A DNA stretch of 25,251 nt from a virus. The notes under the pieces are model-generated. The model was not told the DNA's origin. It did no database searches and worked only from the letters and a program-made list of their open reading frames with translations. Of this stretch, positions 7,044 to 14,822 are shown one piece after another; the stretch's first letter is position 1; every line of letters starts with the position of its first letter. The translations under genes were made by a program, and so were the position numbers. The stretch spans positions 1 to 25,251 of the IMG/VR virus record IMGVR_UViG_3300049432_000028. One strand, written 5' to 3'.

Positions 7044-8051
7044 ATGACCCAGCAGACCCCAGGGGATGCAGTCGGCGCCGCCAGTGACACCGTCGTTGCT
7101 GCCGAACCGACCATCCAGGACCGTTTCGCGGCAATTTCCGGCGACGAGCAGGAAGAGAAAAAGCCCGACGAAGGCGAGGAGGCGGAAGCGCCGCAAGGTG
7201 CCGAAGCCGACGAGCTGACCGTCGAAGACGTTACCGAAGAAGGCGAAGCGGAGGCCCCCGAGGAAGGGGCAGAGCCGCCCATCGCCGCCCCGGTATCGTG
7301 GACGGCCGAGGAGAAGGAGGAGTTCGGCAAGCTTCCCCCAGCGGTGCAAAAGACCATCGCCCGCAGGGAGACCGAGCGCGAAACCTTCGTCCAGGCCAAG
7401 GCACAGGAAGCAAAGCAGACCCGCGCCACCGTGGAGCGGGAAGCTCTAACCTACGTCGACCAACTGCAGACGACTCACGCTCAGCAATTGCAGGCGCTGC
7501 TTCCTCAAATCCCCGAGAAGCCGAGCTATCAGCTTCAGGTGGACGACCCGTATCTCTACGCCGATATGATGGACGCGCACGAGCGCGCGCTTGCCCAGTA
7601 CAATTTCGCACAGCAGCAACTCCAGCAAATCGGCGCCCAGCAGGCGCAGCGCAGCCAGCAGGCGGCCACCCAAAAGGCGGCCGAAATGCGCGAAGCGCTT
7701 GTTCAGAACTTCCCCGAATTTCTTGACCCGGCCACCGGCCCGAAGCTTCAGCAGGAGCTGGAGTCCATCGCGACCGACCTGGGATATCGGATTGCGGAGG
7801 CGGACACGTCCGACATCCTCGCCATGAAGAAGGTCGCCACGTACAAGTCCAAGGCGGACAAGTACGACGCCCTCATGGCGCAGAAGATGCAACGGGTCCG
7901 CGAGGCGAAGGGCGCTCCGCGCGTTTCGAGGCCGGGGGCCGCCCAGCCGAAGGGCGCAGCCGAAAGCCAGCGCTACCAATCCGATCGCGAAGCCATGCGA
8001 GGAGGCGACAAGGACGCGACGAACCGCGTCTTCGGCCGCTTTCTCCCATAA
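7044..8051 (+). CDS. Capsid scaffolding protein
   Basis: The 335-residue protein has the profile of a phage scaffold. It has a very acidic, disordered N-terminal third rich in E, A and P (residues 45-110), followed by long glutamine-rich coiled coils (about 130-240) and a basic C-terminal tail (VREAKGAPRVSRPG onward). Scaffolds guide assembly of the major capsid protein into a procapsid and bind it through a basic C-terminal helix. It lies directly upstream of the capsid gene, as expected. The ATG at 7044 was preferred to an upstream in-frame ATG at 6939 because AAAAGGACGA precedes it and the upstream extension overlaps the previous ORF and is of low complexity. Confidence 0.8.
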   Translation: MTQQTPGDAVGAASDTVVAAEPTIQDRFAAISGDEQEEKKPDEGEEAEAPQGAEADELTVEDVTEEGEAEAPEEGAEPPIAAPVSWTAEEKEEFGKLPPAVQKTIARRETERETFVQAKAQEAKQTRATVEREALTYVDQLQTTHAQQLQALLPQIPEKPSYQLQVDDPYLYADMMDAHERALAQYNFAQQQLQQIGAQQAQRSQQAATQKAAEMREALVQNFPEFLDPATGPKLQQELESIATDLGYRIAEADTSDILAMKKVATYKSKADKYDALMAQKMQRVREAKGAPRVSRPGAAQPKGAAESQRYQSDREAMRGGDKDATNRVFGRFLP

Positions 8052-8099
8052 CCACAACAGAGCCGGGTCAACCGGCCAACCAAGAAAGAGAGCCAGGAA

Positions 8100-9056
8100 A
8101 TGGCCGTACCCTCAGGAACCACCCAGACCTACGGCGTCGTCGGACGGCGCGAGGATCTGACCGACGTCATCCACGATGTCTCCCCGACCGATACGCCGTT
8201 CATGTCGGCGATCGAGAAGGGCAAGGCCGATAACACCTTCCACGAATGGCAGACGGACGCCCTGGCTTCGGCTTCGGGCTCGAATGCGGTTGTGGAAGGC
8301 GACGACCCGGCCAACGATTCCATCACCGCGACCGTGCGGCTGGGCAATTACACCCAGCTTTCGGACAAGGTGATCCAGGTTTCGTCCACCCAGCGGGCGT
8401 CCAACAATGCCGGGCGCGGCGATGAGCTGTCCTACCAGCTCCAGAAGCGGTCCAAGGAGCTGAAGCGCGACATGGAAACCCGGTTGACGGGCAACTATGC
8501 GAGCGTCGCCGGCAACGCCTCGACGGCGCGCGAAAGCGCCGGGTTCGCGGCGTGGATTCAGACCAACGACAGCCGCGGCACCTCCGGCACCAATACCGCC
8601 TTCTCGGCCGGCATCCAGGCGGCGGCGGGCGACGGCACCCAGCGGGCCTTCACCGAGACTCTGCTGAAGGACGTGCTTCAGCTCTGCTGGGAAAACGGCG
8701 GCGATCCGACAATGGTCATGGTCGGCGCGTTCAACAAAAAGGCGATGTCGGGCTTCGCCGGCATTGCCGATGCCGTCCGCGATACCGGCAGCAAGCGGGC
8801 AACGATCATCGGGGCCGCCGATGTCTACGTGTCGGACTACGGCACGCTGAACATCATCCCGAACCGCTTCTCGCCGACCCGCTCGGCGGCGGTGGTCGAT
8901 CCGAGCATGTGGAAGCTGGCTTATTACCAGCGGTTCAAGACCGAAGACCTGGCCAAGACCGGCCACTCGGACCGCAAGATGCTCAGCGTCGAGTTCACGC
9001 TCGAATCCTGCAACGAGAAGGGCAGCGGCATCGTCGCCGACCTGACCACTTCGTAA
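8100..9056 (+). CDS. Major capsid protein, SU10-like (DUF5309 type)
   Basis: This 318-residue protein builds the head shell. The N-terminus, with REDLTDVIHDVSPTDTPFMS, then HEWQTDAL and a stretch with Y..LSDKVIQVSSTQRA, is the signature of SU10-type (DUF5309) HK97-fold capsid proteins. Later segments, including PTMVMVGAFNKKAM, VYVSDYGTLNIIPNRF and the end SVEFTLESCNEKGSGIV, match the same family pattern. It follows the scaffold gene by 48 bases, with an AGGAA site immediately before the ATG. Strong expression would be expected. A GC-rich hairpin 39 bases after the stop may reduce read-through into downstream genes. Confidence 0.93.
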   Translation: MAVPSGTTQTYGVVGRREDLTDVIHDVSPTDTPFMSAIEKGKADNTFHEWQTDALASASGSNAVVEGDDPANDSITATVRLGNYTQLSDKVIQVSSTQRASNNAGRGDELSYQLQKRSKELKRDMETRLTGNYASVAGNASTARESAGFAAWIQTNDSRGTSGTNTAFSAGIQAAAGDGTQRAFTETLLKDVLQLCWENGGDPTMVMVGAFNKKAMSGFAGIADAVRDTGSKRATIIGAADVYVSDYGTLNIIPNRFSPTRSAAVVDPSMWKLAYYQRFKTEDLAKTGHSDRKMLSVEFTLESCNEKGSGIVADLTTS

Positions 9057-9094
9057 GCGCCGGCACAGGCGCGATCGAGCTTCGGCTCAAACTA

Positions 9095-9121
9095 GGGCGG
9101 GGGTCTTTCGGGCACCCGCCC
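9095..9121 (+). terminator. GC hairpin after the capsid gene
   Basis: GGGCGGG at 9095-9101 pairs with CCCGCCC at 9115-9121 around a 13-base loop. There is no T run, so it is better read as an attenuator or mRNA-stabilising hairpin than as a full terminator. Its position directly after the major capsid gene fits the need to make far more capsid than connector protein. The ribosome site of the next gene (AGGAGG at 9131-9136) begins ten bases later. Confidence 0.45.
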
Positions 9122-9142
9122 ACCTATTCAAGGAGGCCGGAT

Positions 9143-9535
9143 ATGGCTGACCTGTCCATTCTCGACCAGTCCATCCCCGCGATCGGCAAGGTCGTGCCGG
9201 CGCTGAACCGCGACGACGCGCTGGCGCTTTTGGGTGCCGAGCAGATCGGCAAGACGCGCAAGGGCGTGGTGTCGTTGCTCCAGGAGCATATCGCCACGTT
9301 CGGGGACGAGCCCGTTGTCGAGGGCGCCGACGTTGCCGAAGCCGAAACCGCGCCTGCCGCAGAGCCCGCTTCCGACGAGCCCGCCGACATCCCCGCCGGC
9401 ATGGTCGAGATCGAGAACATCATCGAAGGCTCGGCCCTTCACCTGGGCGACACGCGCAAGCTCGCGTTCGGCGAGAGGGCCATTGTCGGGGCTTCCTTGG
9501 CCGAGACGCTGCGGGAGCGCGAGCAGGCCAGATGA
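9143..9535 (+). CDS. Conserved phage protein, 130 aa
   Basis: The ATG has a strong AGGAGG site. The N-terminal half is helical (SILDQSIPAIGKVVPALNRD, then LLGAEQIGKTRKGVVSLLQEH). The middle is an acidic alanine/proline/glutamate linker (residues 60-85), and the end reads GSALHLGDTRKLAFGERAIV. The last part resembles short phage modules with GDxRxLxxGE patterns found in small virion proteins. The domain arrangement and its place between capsid and adaptor genes suggest a head fibre or completion protein, but I do not recognise a defined family. It overlaps the next gene by four bases (ATGA). Confidence 0.65.
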   Translation: MADLSILDQSIPAIGKVVPALNRDDALALLGAEQIGKTRKGVVSLLQEHIATFGDEPVVEGADVAEAETAPAAEPASDEPADIPAGMVEIENIIEGSALHLGDTRKLAFGERAIVGASLAETLREREQAR

Positions 9536-9867
9536 AGCGCCTGCTCGACTTCGACCCTCTCTCGGGGATGCGGACCTGGCACGATTACGACGACGCGACC
9601 GAGACGACGATCATCTCCTATGAGGAGGACGTTCAGCCGGTCCTCGATTCCAACAAGGACGCGCAGAACGAGCAGCACGGCCGGATGGGGGACATGGTGC
9701 ATGTCGCATCGATCCCGCCGTCCGTTCAGATGAAGTGGTGGGTCGAGAAGGGCGTCGCGGTCTGGAATCAGGCCCACAAGCAGGCCGTGGCGCGGCTGCT
9801 CGACGATCCCGAATGGCTCTATCTGAAGCGCCGCCCGATCATGCTGGGGAGGGTCCGCAATGGCTGA
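9532..9867 (+). CDS. Conserved podovirus protein, 111 aa
   Basis: A small soluble protein that I recognise as a conserved neighbour of head-tail adaptors in podovirus genomes, though its function is not known to me. It contains FDPLSGMRTWHDYDDATETT, then HVASIPPSVQMKWWVEKG and ending WLYLKRRPIMLGRVRNG. The tryptophan/tyrosine-rich blocks suggest a compact fold. The start overlaps the upstream stop (ATGA), and the stop lies inside the next gene by eight bases, so it belongs to the same coupled chain. Confidence 0.7.
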   Translation: MKRLLDFDPLSGMRTWHDYDDATETTIISYEEDVQPVLDSNKDAQNEQHGRMGDMVHVASIPPSVQMKWWVEKGVAVWNQAHKQAVARLLDDPEWLYLKRRPIMLGRVRNG

Positions 9868-10504
9868 AGACCCGATCACATGGACGGCGCTCAAGGCCGA
9901 TATCGCGCTTTGGCTGAACCGTGACGATCTGACGACGCAAATCCCGGTTTTCATCGCCTATGCGGAGCGGCATTTCAACCGCAACGTCTTCACGCCCGAC
10001 CGGGAAGCGGCGCTCAGCATCACGGCGGACGCTCAATCCGAAGCGCTGCCCGCCGACTTCTGGGGGTTCAAGTCCGGCCCCTATATCGACGGCTCGCCCG
10101 ACACGATCCTGACCCGGCTGACGCCAGGCGATTTGCGCGCCACCTATCCCGCTGCGACAACGGGGACACCGGCCCATTTCGCGGTGGAGGGCGAGAATAT
10201 CCTGTTCGGCCCGACGCCCTCAAGCGCGGTTGCGATCAAGGGCACCTATTACGCCGTTATCGCGCCCCTGGCGTCCGGCACGGCCACGAACTGGCTCTTG
10301 ACCGACCATCCCGACCTCTACCTCGCCGGGGCGCTCCATTACGCTTGGCGCTATTGCCAGTTCAAGGAAGAGGCCAACGAGCAGCTTGCCCTCATGCAGG
10401 CGTTTATCGAGGACATCAACAAGGCCGGCAGGCGCCGTTCGGTCAATTCCGGGCCGCTCGTCGCCACGCATTCGGTCGGCCACGTCCGGCACATCCAAGC
10501 CTAA
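9860..10504 (+). CDS. Head-tail adaptor protein, SU10-like
   Basis: The 214-residue protein begins ITWTALKADIALWLNRDDL and continues with IPVFIAYAERHFNR, the pattern of SU10/P22-type adaptor proteins that extend the portal ring and join it to the tail. A beta-rich middle (AALSITADAQSEALPADFWG) and a C-terminal helical part with LYLAGALHYAWRYCQ and EANEQLALMQAFIEDIN complete the family layout. The order portal, scaffold, capsid, adaptor is as expected. It overlaps the previous gene by eight bases and is followed by a 22-base gap carrying an AGAGGG site. Confidence 0.8.
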   Translation: MAEDPITWTALKADIALWLNRDDLTTQIPVFIAYAERHFNRNVFTPDREAALSITADAQSEALPADFWGFKSGPYIDGSPDTILTRLTPGDLRATYPAATTGTPAHFAVEGENILFGPTPSSAVAIKGTYYAVIAPLASGTATNWLLTDHPDLYLAGALHYAWRYCQFKEEANEQLALMQAFIEDINKAGRRRSVNSGPLVATHSVGHVRHIQA

Positions 10505-10526
10505 AATCTGAAAGCAGAGGGCCAGC

Positions 10527-11177
10527 ATGGACAAGATGATCTACAAGGCGACGCCGCCGACCCTGGGCGACCTGGCGCACAGCGCGCCATTGTGCGACGC
10601 GGACGGCAACCTCAAGGTCGTCGCCGGGGCCGCCGGAACGCTCCCCACAGGCGCCGCCACGTCCGCCAAGCAGGACACCCAGATCACCGCCGAGCAGGCC
10701 ATTCTCGCGAAGATCATCGCCGCGCCCGCAACGGAAGCGAAGCAGGACACCGGCAACACCAGCCTCGCTTCGATCCTCGCCAAGATCATCGCGGCGCCGG
10801 CGACCGAGGCCACGCTGGCGGCGCAGAGCGCGAAGCTCCCCGCGACTCTCGGCCCCAAGACGCCCGCGCTCAGCCTTTCCGCCACTCCGGCGGTCCTGAC
10901 GCCCTACGCCAAGGCTGCGGGGCTCACGACCTCTCCCTTCGGAGCGACCGGCGCGGCGGGCGATTATCTCTCCCACGTTATCCTTCAGCCTGCCGCCGTA
11001 GGTGCGGGCACGACCACGATCTTCAACAACGCGACGGCGGTTTACGTCTACACGGCGGGGACGCTGGCCGACCTTCGCCCCATCGTCGTTCCCATCAACG
11101 CGCTTAGCGTCGGCGGGTCGTGGAACATCACCACCGGCGCCAACATGGCCGCGACCGGATTTGGCACGTTCACCTGA
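10527..11177 (+). CDS. Phage virion protein with internal repeats
   Basis: The 216-residue protein has an N-terminal DADGNLKVV motif, a central repeated helical region (residues 45-109) and a beta-rich C-terminal domain ending in TTGANMAATGFGTFT. Two 24-residue repeats end in ILAKIIAAPA, with a third degenerate copy following. Sequences of the type A(T/S)xAKQDT..T occur in trimeric phage tail or fibre-like proteins as coiled-coil spacers. A structural role near the tail is likely from position. It overlaps the next gene by one base (TGATG). Confidence 0.6.
   Translation: MDKMIYKATPPTLGDLAHSAPLCDADGNLKVVAGAAGTLPTGAATSAKQDTQITAEQAILAKIIAAPATEAKQDTGNTSLASILAKIIAAPATEATLAAQSAKLPATLGPKTPALSLSATPAVLTPYAKAAGLTTSPFGATGAAGDYLSHVILQPAAVGAGTTTIFNNATAVYVYTAGTLADLRPIVVPINALSVGGSWNITTGANMAATGFGTFT
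10659..10802 (+). repeat. Two 72-base in-frame repeats
   Basis: Codons 45-68 (10659-10730) and 69-92 (10731-10802) encode related 24-residue units ending ILAKIIAAPA, and a partial third unit follows to codon 109. In the shared part many differences fall at third codon positions (for example ATT/ATC, GCG/GCC), so the protein unit appears to be maintained rather than newly duplicated. Confidence 0.7.
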
Positions 11178-11674
11178 TGGATTTCCAGCAAATCCTCATG
11201 GCAGCGGCAACGCAGGGGGGCGGGGCTGCGGCTGCTCCCCCGCCGTCCGATCAATTCCCCGATCCGACGCTTGCGGACACCGGGAACGCGGCACTGTGGC
11301 AGTTCGATAATAGCGCCGGGATGGTTCCGGCAAACGCGGGCGCTGGGCCGGACATTGCGGTCAATAATGCCGACCTTTCCAACGACGACAACTGCGAACT
11401 TGCCGATGGCGGCGCCCATTGCACGGCACTGCTGGCGGCGTGGGCCGCGTCCACAAGCAAGACGGTCCACATCACCGCCGGCTCGTTCACATCGCCGGGC
11501 TCGGTTTTCGTGAAGTCGCGCTCCGGCTCTTTTGTTGAGTTCGCATTTTCCGGGGCAGGGACCGTATCTCATTCAGTGGTATCAGGCACAGAGCTAAACC
11601 AACCGTTCAAGATCGGCGCACCCGATGGCGCAGATGGCGGCGTTTTCACAATTACCGCCATCTCTATCCCCTAG
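11177..11674 (+). CDS. Phage structural protein, 165 aa
   Basis: A small protein of unknown function. After MDFQQILMAAATQGGG comes an alanine/proline linker and then a beta-rich domain with ALWQFDNSAGM, CTALLAAWAASTSKTVHI and a C-terminal GVFTITAISIP. It has no membrane segment and few charged residues, in keeping with a virion surface or tail accessory protein. The start overlaps the previous stop. Its stop is in the same frame as the downstream Ntn-like gene, which therefore cannot start earlier than the GTG at 11708. Confidence 0.55.
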   Translation: MDFQQILMAAATQGGGAAAAPPPSDQFPDPTLADTGNAALWQFDNSAGMVPANAGAGPDIAVNNADLSNDDNCELADGGAHCTALLAAWAASTSKTVHITAGSFTSPGSVFVKSRSGSFVEFAFSGAGTVSHSVVSGTELNQPFKIGAPDGADGGVFTITAISIP

Positions 11675-11707
11675 CCCTTCACCGGAACCTTCTGTAATAT
11701 CAACCAA

Positions 11708-12295
11708 GTGACCGCGATTAGCCTGTTCAAGACCGCCGACGCCGCGATATTGCTTACCGATCAAGCGACTATGAGCGGCGGGCGTCTCGCGATGATCGGC
11801 TCCAAAGTGGTGTCGGCGCCTCATCTCTCGATGGCGGTCGCGAGGAGCGGCGCTGTTTCCATCTACACAAGGTCTGTCATCGCGAACTGGCTGGCCGCCC
11901 GGCAGAGCCAGGCCGAAGCAATGGGCACCATCTTCGATTTGTTGGGGCTGGTGCGAGAGGACGCGGACAGGAACGGAGGGCATGTAGAGCCTGAGCCCGC
12001 CAAGCTGTTCATCGCGCTCTGGGAGCCCGAGACGAACGTCCCCGAATGCTATTTCGTCGACGAGAAGCTGGTCGGCACTCTCCATTGCGACAGCCCGCCA
12101 TCGAAGGAGCCGTTCGACGCGGAACGCGCGGCACTAATCCGGCGCATAGAGGATCAAAGGCGCGTGGGAGCCGACAACATCGGCGCCGCTGCCGAGCTGA
12201 CCATCGTAAGCCGAGACGGCATCACGAGCGAGATCATCCACTTCTGGCCTGACCGAATAGGCGAGCCGATACCGAGAATTCCCACAGGGGAATAA
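11708..12295 (+). CDS. Candidate phage Ntn hydrolase, HslV/proteasome-like
   Basis: The 195-residue product starts from GTG, giving M-TAISLF. If methionine is removed, Thr1 is exposed. Counting from it, residue 17 is Asp in TDQAT and residue 32 is Lys in IGSKVV. In HslV (TTIVSV, GDGQAT, KKV) the nucleophile Thr1, Asp17 and Lys33 have the same spacing, with one residue fewer here before the lysine. The strand pattern of the first 45 residues also matches. The HslV motif GSGG later in the chain is not evident, so the C-terminal half is divergent. GTG is the only start possible between the in-frame upstream stop and Asp17, and no ribosome site is visible. I infer an Ntn-fold amidohydrolase or peptidase of the tail module; substrate and activity are unknown. 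Confidence 0.55.
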   Translation: MTAISLFKTADAAILLTDQATMSGGRLAMIGSKVVSAPHLSMAVARSGAVSIYTRSVIANWLAARQSQAEAMGTIFDLLGLVREDADRNGGHVEPEPAKLFIALWEPETNVPECYFVDEKLVGTLHCDSPPSKEPFDAERAALIRRIEDQRRVGADNIGAAAELTIVSRDGITSEIIHFWPDRIGEPIPRIPTGE

Positions 12296-12331
12296 GCCGC
12301 CCGACTAACCGGGAGCAAGCGCGGAGAGACC

Positions 12332-13024
12332 ATGACCAATCTCCGCGCGCCGCTGGTCGGCCTTTCCTGGCTGCCCAAGTTCGCGGCCGATATCGCAGCC
12401 CTGTTCCGGCAGAAACTATCGGCCCCGTTCTGGCTCTGGAGCGCCGCGACGGCCGACTTGCCGACTGAGGCGAGCATGGGAGCGAACGAAGGCGCGCTGG
12501 CCTATGACGACACGCTGAACACGCTGACGTTCTTCAATGGCGCGGCATGGCTGGCCGCGTGGGGCATTGGAGCCTCAGCCGCCGCCGCCCGCACGAATAT
12601 GGGACTCGTGGCCGGGGGTGCGGGGGATATCTGGGTCGAGAAGGCCGGCGACACGATGACCGGCTTGCTCACGATCAGCATGGCGGGCGACGAAAAGGCC
12701 AAGTTGATGGGCTCCGCCTCGCCCAGAATCGCCGGTTACGACGCGGCGGGGACAACGGCGCAGGGCTATTTGCAGTGGAGCTCCACCTTCGCGATTCTAA
12801 ATTCGCTCGGGCCGATCGTTTTCAACGTGAACGGTACGAATACCTCCGCCGCGACGGCCAACGGCCTGAACGTCGAAAGCGGGAAGGCATATTACGCCAA
12901 CGGCACAAAGGTGGTCGGGGAACAAGGAGCAGCCGTTGCCGATGCGACCGACGCCGCTACCGCGATTACGCAGCTCAACGCCTTGCTCGCCCGCGCTCGC
13001 GCCCACGGCCTGATCGCGACATGA
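12332..13024 (+). CDS. Tail fibre-like protein
   Basis: This 230-residue protein has an N-terminal anchor-like part (LRAPLVGLSWLPKFAADIAA), then a domain with YDDTLNTLTFFNG, the tail-fibre motif AGDTMTGLLT (near residue 110), and a C-terminal segment VVGEQGAAVADATDAATAI ending ARAHGLIAT. The motif and the C-terminal pattern are common in receptor-binding and fibre proteins of alphaproteobacterial phages. It is short for a full fibre, so it may be a tip or adaptor. The ATG follows GGAGAG, and the stop overlaps the next start (ATGA). Confidence 0.65.
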   Translation: MTNLRAPLVGLSWLPKFAADIAALFRQKLSAPFWLWSAATADLPTEASMGANEGALAYDDTLNTLTFFNGAAWLAAWGIGASAAAARTNMGLVAGGAGDIWVEKAGDTMTGLLTISMAGDEKAKLMGSASPRIAGYDAAGTTAQGYLQWSSTFAILNSLGPIVFNVNGTNTSAATANGLNVESGKAYYANGTKVVGEQGAAVADATDAATAITQLNALLARARAHGLIAT

Positions 13025-14472
13025 CGCTCATCCCCTTCGCCCCGCCGCCGGGCCTGTTCACCGATGACACCGAGTTTTCGAGCGACGGAAAGTGGATAGA
13101 GGGATCGAACGTCCGCTCGTTCAGAGGCCGGATGCAGCCGATTGGGGGATGGCTGAGGCGCATCGCTTCAACGGTAGCGGGAACGGGCCGCCGCATCCTC
13201 GAATGGCGCTCGAGCGCGGGCACGACCTACGTCGCCTATGCCACGACATCGGGCCTCTACATCGAAACGGCCAGCACGCTCTACGACATCACGCCGGGGG
13301 GCGGGACGGTTTCGACAACGGCCTGGTCGCTCCAGACCTACGGCGACATTCTTCTGGCCAACTTCCCCGGCAACCCGCTCTACCAGTGGCAGCTCAACAC
13401 CGCCGTCGATGCGACCGAAGTCACGCAATCGCCGGACAACATCACCGCCATTCTGGTCACGCCCGAACGTCAGGTCCTCGCGCTCGGCTGCAATGAGGAG
13501 GTTTCGGGCACGTTCAACGGAATGTGCATCCGCGGCTCGGACATCGAGGACATCACCGACTGGACCTCGCTCACCACCAACAACGCGTTCGAACATATAT
13601 TGGAGGGCTCGGGCAAGATCATCACCGGGCGCATGGTTGGGCCTTACGTCGCGGTGTGGACCGACCGCGACCTGTTTGTCGGCCAATTCATCGGCGATCC
13701 GAGCCAGACCTACCGTTTCGAGAAAGTCGGGCAGCAGTGCGGCTGCATCGGCCTCAGCGCCGTCACCGTGGTCGACCAGACCGCCTATTGGATCGCTCCC
13801 GACCTTCAATTCTACGCATGGACGCCCGGCGCCCCGCCGAAGGTGATGGACTGCCCCGTCATCGGCTATTTCCAAGGCAATCTGAACACCACCAAATCCA
13901 TCCATTCCCGGTCCTACGCCGCCTATGTCGCCAAGTTCGGGGAGGTCTGGTTCGTCTATCCCACCGGCACGTCCTCAACGGCACAGCCGGGGGCCTACAT
14001 CTCCTTTTCAACGCTGGATGGGAAATGGTCGAAAGGCGAGCTGGCGCGCCGCGCGATGCACCAGGGCATCAACAACGTCATTGCCATCGATTCGGCCGGC
14101 AACCTCTTGAATTGCGAAACCGGGAGCTATGGGGACAGCACGTCCGCCGTCACGCTGAGCTGGTCGCTGGAAAGCGCGGATTACTACCTGAACAACGCAC
14201 AGGACCGGGTGATGATGCGGTCGGTCTGGCCGGACTTCGAGGACCAGGCCGGCAACATATCGCTTGTCCTCAAGACGCGCGAATATCCGCAAGGGGCCGA
14301 AGTGACGCAGCCGACGCTGACGCTCACGACATCGACGACCAAGAAGAATTTCCGGGCATCGGGCCGGATGATCCGCGCCATTTTCTCAGGGACGGACGGC
14401 GGGGCCAATACGGCGACATTCTGCCGCTTCGGGAAGCTGACGTTCGACGCGGTCAAGGTCGGGCAGCGATGA
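13021..14472 (+). CDS. Tail hub or DNA-stabilisation protein
   Basis: The 483-residue protein begins with GLFTDDTEFSSDGKWIEGSN and then shows repeated beta-strand blades (LEWRSSAGTTYVAYATTSGL, GDILLANFPGNPLYQW, YVAVWTDRDLFVGQF, EVWFVYPTG). This suggests a beta-propeller like those of P22 gp10-type tail hub or packaged-DNA stabilisation proteins. Such proteins close the portal-adaptor channel after packaging and carry the tail needle or fibres. Position after a fibre-like gene supports this. The assignment is from fold pattern rather than a clear sequence signature. ATG at 13021 overlaps the upstream stop; a much longer upstream frame overlapping the fibre gene is an artefact. Confidence 0.6.
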   Translation: MTLIPFAPPPGLFTDDTEFSSDGKWIEGSNVRSFRGRMQPIGGWLRRIASTVAGTGRRILEWRSSAGTTYVAYATTSGLYIETASTLYDITPGGGTVSTTAWSLQTYGDILLANFPGNPLYQWQLNTAVDATEVTQSPDNITAILVTPERQVLALGCNEEVSGTFNGMCIRGSDIEDITDWTSLTTNNAFEHILEGSGKIITGRMVGPYVAVWTDRDLFVGQFIGDPSQTYRFEKVGQQCGCIGLSAVTVVDQTAYWIAPDLQFYAWTPGAPPKVMDCPVIGYFQGNLNTTKSIHSRSYAAYVAKFGEVWFVYPTGTSSTAQPGAYISFSTLDGKWSKGELARRAMHQGINNVIAIDSAGNLLNCETGSYGDSTSAVTLSWSLESADYYLNNAQDRVMMRSVWPDFEDQAGNISLVLKTREYPQGAEVTQPTLTLTTSTTKKNFRASGRMIRAIFSGTDGGANTATFCRFGKLTFDAVKVGQR

Positions 14473-14822
14473 GCCGCTACGACGCGTTCCGGGAGCTGTT
14501 CGCGGACGCCATCGATCCGCAATTCTACACGCTGGACTATCTCGACGGGCTGGTCAGATCCGGCAAGGCCGAATGCTGGTTCTCCGATCACGCCGCCATC
14601 GTCGCCGAGCTCCGGCAATATCCGGGCGGGGCGAAGGTTATCCATGGCCTCGTCGCGGCCGGACCGATGGACGAAGTGCTGGATCTGATCGCCGCCGCCG
14701 AGAAGTGGGCCAAGGCGAACGGATGCACTCACGCGGAAGTAGAGTCGCGATCGGGCTGGGTCCGGCTGCTCAAGGATCGCGATTACGAAATCTGCCAGAC
14801 GCTACTCAGAAAGGCGCTCTAA
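14469..14822 (+). CDS. GNAT-fold-like phage protein, 117 aa
   Basis: The protein has the beta-alpha order of a small GNAT fold: AECWFSDHAAIVAELRQYPG, VIHGLVAAG, then a helix, and CTHAEVESRSGWVRLLKDRDY, which resembles the acetyl-CoA family's C-terminal strand and helix. The glycine-rich acetyl-CoA loop is not evident, so enzymatic activity is doubtful. GNAT-like proteins occur at this position before internal virion proteins in podoviruses (from memory, for example T7 gp13), where they are structural or assembly factors. It is coupled on both sides: ATG overlaps the upstream stop and its TAA overlaps the next ATG. Confidence 0.55.
   Translation: MSRYDAFRELFADAIDPQFYTLDYLDGLVRSGKAECWFSDHAAIVAELRQYPGGAKVIHGLVAAGPMDEVLDLIAAAEKWAKANGCTHAEVESRSGWVRLLKDRDYEICQTLLRKAL

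Noticed and set aside
12547-13020. Upstream extension of the tail hub gene overlapping the fibre gene
   Set aside because: The extension is arginine/glycine-rich shadow sequence; ATG at 13021 gives the expected protein start and couples with the upstream stop.
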